DNA of 5,517 bases from an uncultured Lachnospiraceae bacterium (lineage in GTDB: Bacteria > Bacillota > Clostridia > Lachnospirales > Lachnospiraceae), in contig CAKRPI010000118.1 of NCBI GenBank assembly GCA_934376945.1, forward strand, positions 1 to 5,517. Direction: 5' to 3'. The stretch's first letter is position 1. Each line of letters starts with the position of its first letter. The notes beneath the pieces are model-generated. The model was not told the origin of the DNA. It did not search any database and saw only the letters and a list, made by a program, of their open reading frames with translations. Below are positions 4,019 to 5,517 of the stretch, piece after piece. The translations under genes were made by a program, and so were the position numbers.

Positions 4019-5517
4019 TCCTTTATTCTCCTTTTTATTGCGATATACATAATTGTCACTCCTAAAAGTGTCATCATTAAAGTTTGATTCGAACCTGTAT
4101 GTGGCAGTTTCGTCATTTTTTGATTCACAAACTCAAGTTCAATGGTTCCATCAACATACAAGTCATCCACTTTTGTATGATTGATATAAACATCATATTG
4201 TCCATTTACAGGGACAAAATCCGTATTTAAACAATACACTTCATTGTTTTTTTGATAGCCTGAAGGAGCTTTGACTTCTTTGATATAGTAGGTCTCTTTA
4301 TTTTTTAAATTTTCAAAACGCACGACTCCATCCACTGTTGTTTCTTGTTGGATACATTCCTTACACGCTTCATCTTTAAACAATCCAAACACAGCTCCAT
4401 CTAATAGTTCATGAGCTCCATTTTTCTTTATGATTTTTAAAGCAAATGGCTTTACTTTATTCTCTACACGAATCTGTGAATCCACATAAGATATTGAACC
4501 ATCTTCTAGCACAGTAAATTCAATAGGCGACATCTCTAGGCTGTATCCATCCATTGTTTTAAATTCATGAAGAATGTGTTTCCCTTTCGCTAAGCCGACA
4601 AATTCAATTTCTCCCTTTTCATTTGTCTTTTCCTGAATAGGAAATGGTAAATTTTCTATCGTATGCTTAAAAATAACACCCGGTAAACCAATATCGGTCC
4701 CTTCCTGTACTTTTTTAAGTTTGATTCGATTCACCTTGTCCGATAAAAAAAATGTTTTAAATACATTGATATGCGCAGATTGACTACTTTCACGATCTAA
4801 TTTTTGTACATAAACTTTTGTATCTAACAAATAGCCTTGGGGTGCTTTTTTCTCTTGGACAGTGATCGTTCCTAATGGAAGACAAACCTTGCCATCTTGA
4901 TCTGTATAGAAGGCATCTCCACTCACTTTAAATGTGTCATTCATTAGAATTGCACCTGTTTTATCTGTCTTTAAAACCCATGTACGCAATGGTTTTTGAT
5001 TTTTTGTTGCAGGGTCTACATCATATAAACCACCATAGAACTTAAATTCATATTGCGCATCTTTTAAACTTGCCGTTCCTTGCGGTTTATTATCTGTATC
5101 TACATCGATTTTCTTTAAAACAAGATCGACAAGATTTACTTGAGGCATATCTTTTACCTGTAATACAACCGTCTGATTTTCTTTGGCTACTAACTTATGA
5201 ACTGTCTTATCTAATGTATATCCATAAGGAGCTACCAATTCTTTTACATAATATGTTGCAGGTGTTAGATCCGATATGACATTGGAATTTCCTTTTTCAT
5301 CAATAATAAATTCATCGATTTTCTCTTTGCACGCCTCATCTGTATACAAACCATATTTAGCTCCTTTTAATGTATAGATCGAACTATTTTGAATCAAAGA
5401 ATCTAACTGACTTGTTTTTTTCACTTGAGCTAAGCCTTTAGGTGCATATTCACCATATGCTAGTTTTTGAATCGGACTTATTACACCTTGCCAGTTTTTT
5501 CTAGTTCCCTCAAGATC
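4015..5517 (-). CDS. Large Cna-B-repeat adhesin, probably pilus tip (C-terminal 500 residues only)
   Basis: The frame is open to the right edge, so the start is not in the window. The GTG at 5424 is an internal Val codon (visible residue 32), because recognisable sequence (WQGVISPIQKLAYGEYAPKG) precedes it. Numbering from the edge, four Cna-B/SpaA domains follow in tandem: about 29-122 with YYVKELVAPYGY (E93); about 130-255, a longer insert-bearing type with RTWVLKTD and PLGTITVQEKKAPQGY (E222); about 262-352 with a degenerate HEFKTMDGY (E318); and about 357-465 with YYIKEVKAPSGY (E414). Each begins with a Lys-rich strand and should form a Lys-Asn or Lys-Asp isopeptide bond. LPHTG (471-475), a membrane segment and the tail KRRIKE complete a wall-sorting signal. 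Such arrays usually carry a ligand-binding region N-terminally, which is not visible here. First-gene position ahead of the backbone pilin suggests the tip adhesin. Its stop overlaps the pilin ATG as ATGA. Confidence 0.9.
   Translation of the reverse strand, partial: DLEGTRKNWQGVISPIQKLAYGEYAPKGLAQVKKTSQLDSLIQNSSIYTLKGAKYGLYTDEACKEKIDEFIIDEKGNSNVISDLTPATYYVKELVAPYGYTLDKTVHKLVAKENQTVVLQVKDMPQVNLVDLVLKKIDVDTDNKPQGTASLKDAQYEFKFYGGLYDVDPATKNQKPLRTWVLKTDKTGAILMNDTFKVSGDAFYTDQDGKVCLPLGTITVQEKKAPQGYLLDTKVYVQKLDRESSQSAHINVFKTFFLSDKVNRIKLKKVQEGTDIGLPGVIFKHTIENLPFPIQEKTNEKGEIEFVGLAKGKHILHEFKTMDGYSLEMSPIEFTVLEDGSISYVDSQIRVENKVKPFALKIIKKNGAHELLDGAVFGLFKDEACKECIQQETTVDGVVRFENLKNKETYYIKEVKAPSGYQKNNEVYCLNTDFVPVNGQYDVYINHTKVDDLYVDGTIELEFVNQKMTKLPHTGSNQTLMMTLLGVTIMYIAIKRRIKE
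4028..4036 (-). promoter_or_regulatory. Ribosome binding site of backbone pilin, inside adhesin gene
   Basis: AAAAAGGAG lies nine bases before the ATG at 4018, within the last codons of the adhesin tail. It is the strongest Shine-Dalgarno of the pilus genes seen here, fitting the high subunit demand of a shaft protein, and it fixes the pilin start. Confidence 0.75.
4147..4166 (-). repeat. Copy B of the near-repeat (adhesin)
   Basis: Partner of 1010-1029, differing at two bases and in the same orientation and reading frame. It lies just before the LPHTG signal, as copy A lies just before VPTG. Confidence 0.6.

Noticed and set aside
1268..5279. Plus-strand open frames of 60-73 codons (for example at 1268-1468, 1335-1535, 2938-3159, 3236-3439, 3788-3970 and 5070-5279)
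   Set aside because: All lie opposite well-supported minus-strand genes, encode no recognisable domains and are expected as antisense shadows.
5422..5424. GTG as the start codon of the adhesin
   Set aside because: The frame is open upstream with domain-like sequence, and there is no ribosome binding site or signal peptide; it is an internal Val codon.
1..5517. CRISPR array, insertion sequence, attachment site, tRNA or rRNA
   Set aside because: No regularly spaced repeats, transposase or integrase sequence, terminal inverted repeats or tRNA-like cloverleaf seen on either strand.

Overview
The window is a low-GC stretch, with every supported gene on the minus strand, most likely from a Gram-positive Bacillota. 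A gut- or mouth-associated Erysipelotrichia-like or Clostridia-like organism is my best guess. The basis is AT-rich codon use, strong AGGAGG-type ribosome binding sites, LPXTG-type cell-wall sorting signals, and an E. coli-type zinc site in a GluRS whose signature reads [10 protein letters not shown]. The genus cannot be fixed from the sequence alone.

Read in the direction of transcription (right to left), positions 5517 to 860 are the distal part of a sortase-assembled pilus operon. The first gene is the C-terminal 500 residues of a large multidomain adhesin, probably the pilus tip, whose start lies beyond the window. It is followed by a three-domain backbone pilin (4018-2447), a class C pilin-polymerising sortase (2475-1720) and a small accessory pilin that is probably the basal anchor subunit (1723-860). 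The four genes are joined by overlaps of 4, 29 and 4 bases, so they look like one translationally coupled transcript. The operon promoter is outside the window. A hairpin plus U-tract at 861-837 closes the operon, and its stem begins inside the stop codon of the last gene.

Positions 819-556 encode a small stand-alone GIY-YIG domain protein (UPF0213/YhbQ type). It has no visible ribosome binding site, but an extended -10 element is placed so that transcription could begin at its ATG. Overlapping its 3' end is a good sigma-A promoter (TTGAAA-N17-TATTAT) for gltX, glutamyl-tRNA synthetase, whose first 171 codons fill 514-1 before the left edge.

Working model: adhesin, backbone and basal subunits are exported by Sec, and their sorting signals (LPHTG, MPVTG and a contracted VPTG) are cleaved by sortases. 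SrtC joins them through lysines into a covalent fibre, and intramolecular Lys-Asn/Asp isopeptide bonds are predicted in the Cna-B-like domains. The VPTG-tailed subunit, which alone has a classical YPK pilin motif, is the best candidate for ending polymerisation and attaching the fibre to the wall. The system belongs to a known class. The points worth a second look are its unusual sorting and pilin motifs, the dual-coded gene overlap, the recurrent cysteines, and the possibly leaderless GIY-YIG gene. I see no RNA genes, CRISPR arrays, insertion sequences or prophage features, and there is no gene-free stretch over 300 bases.
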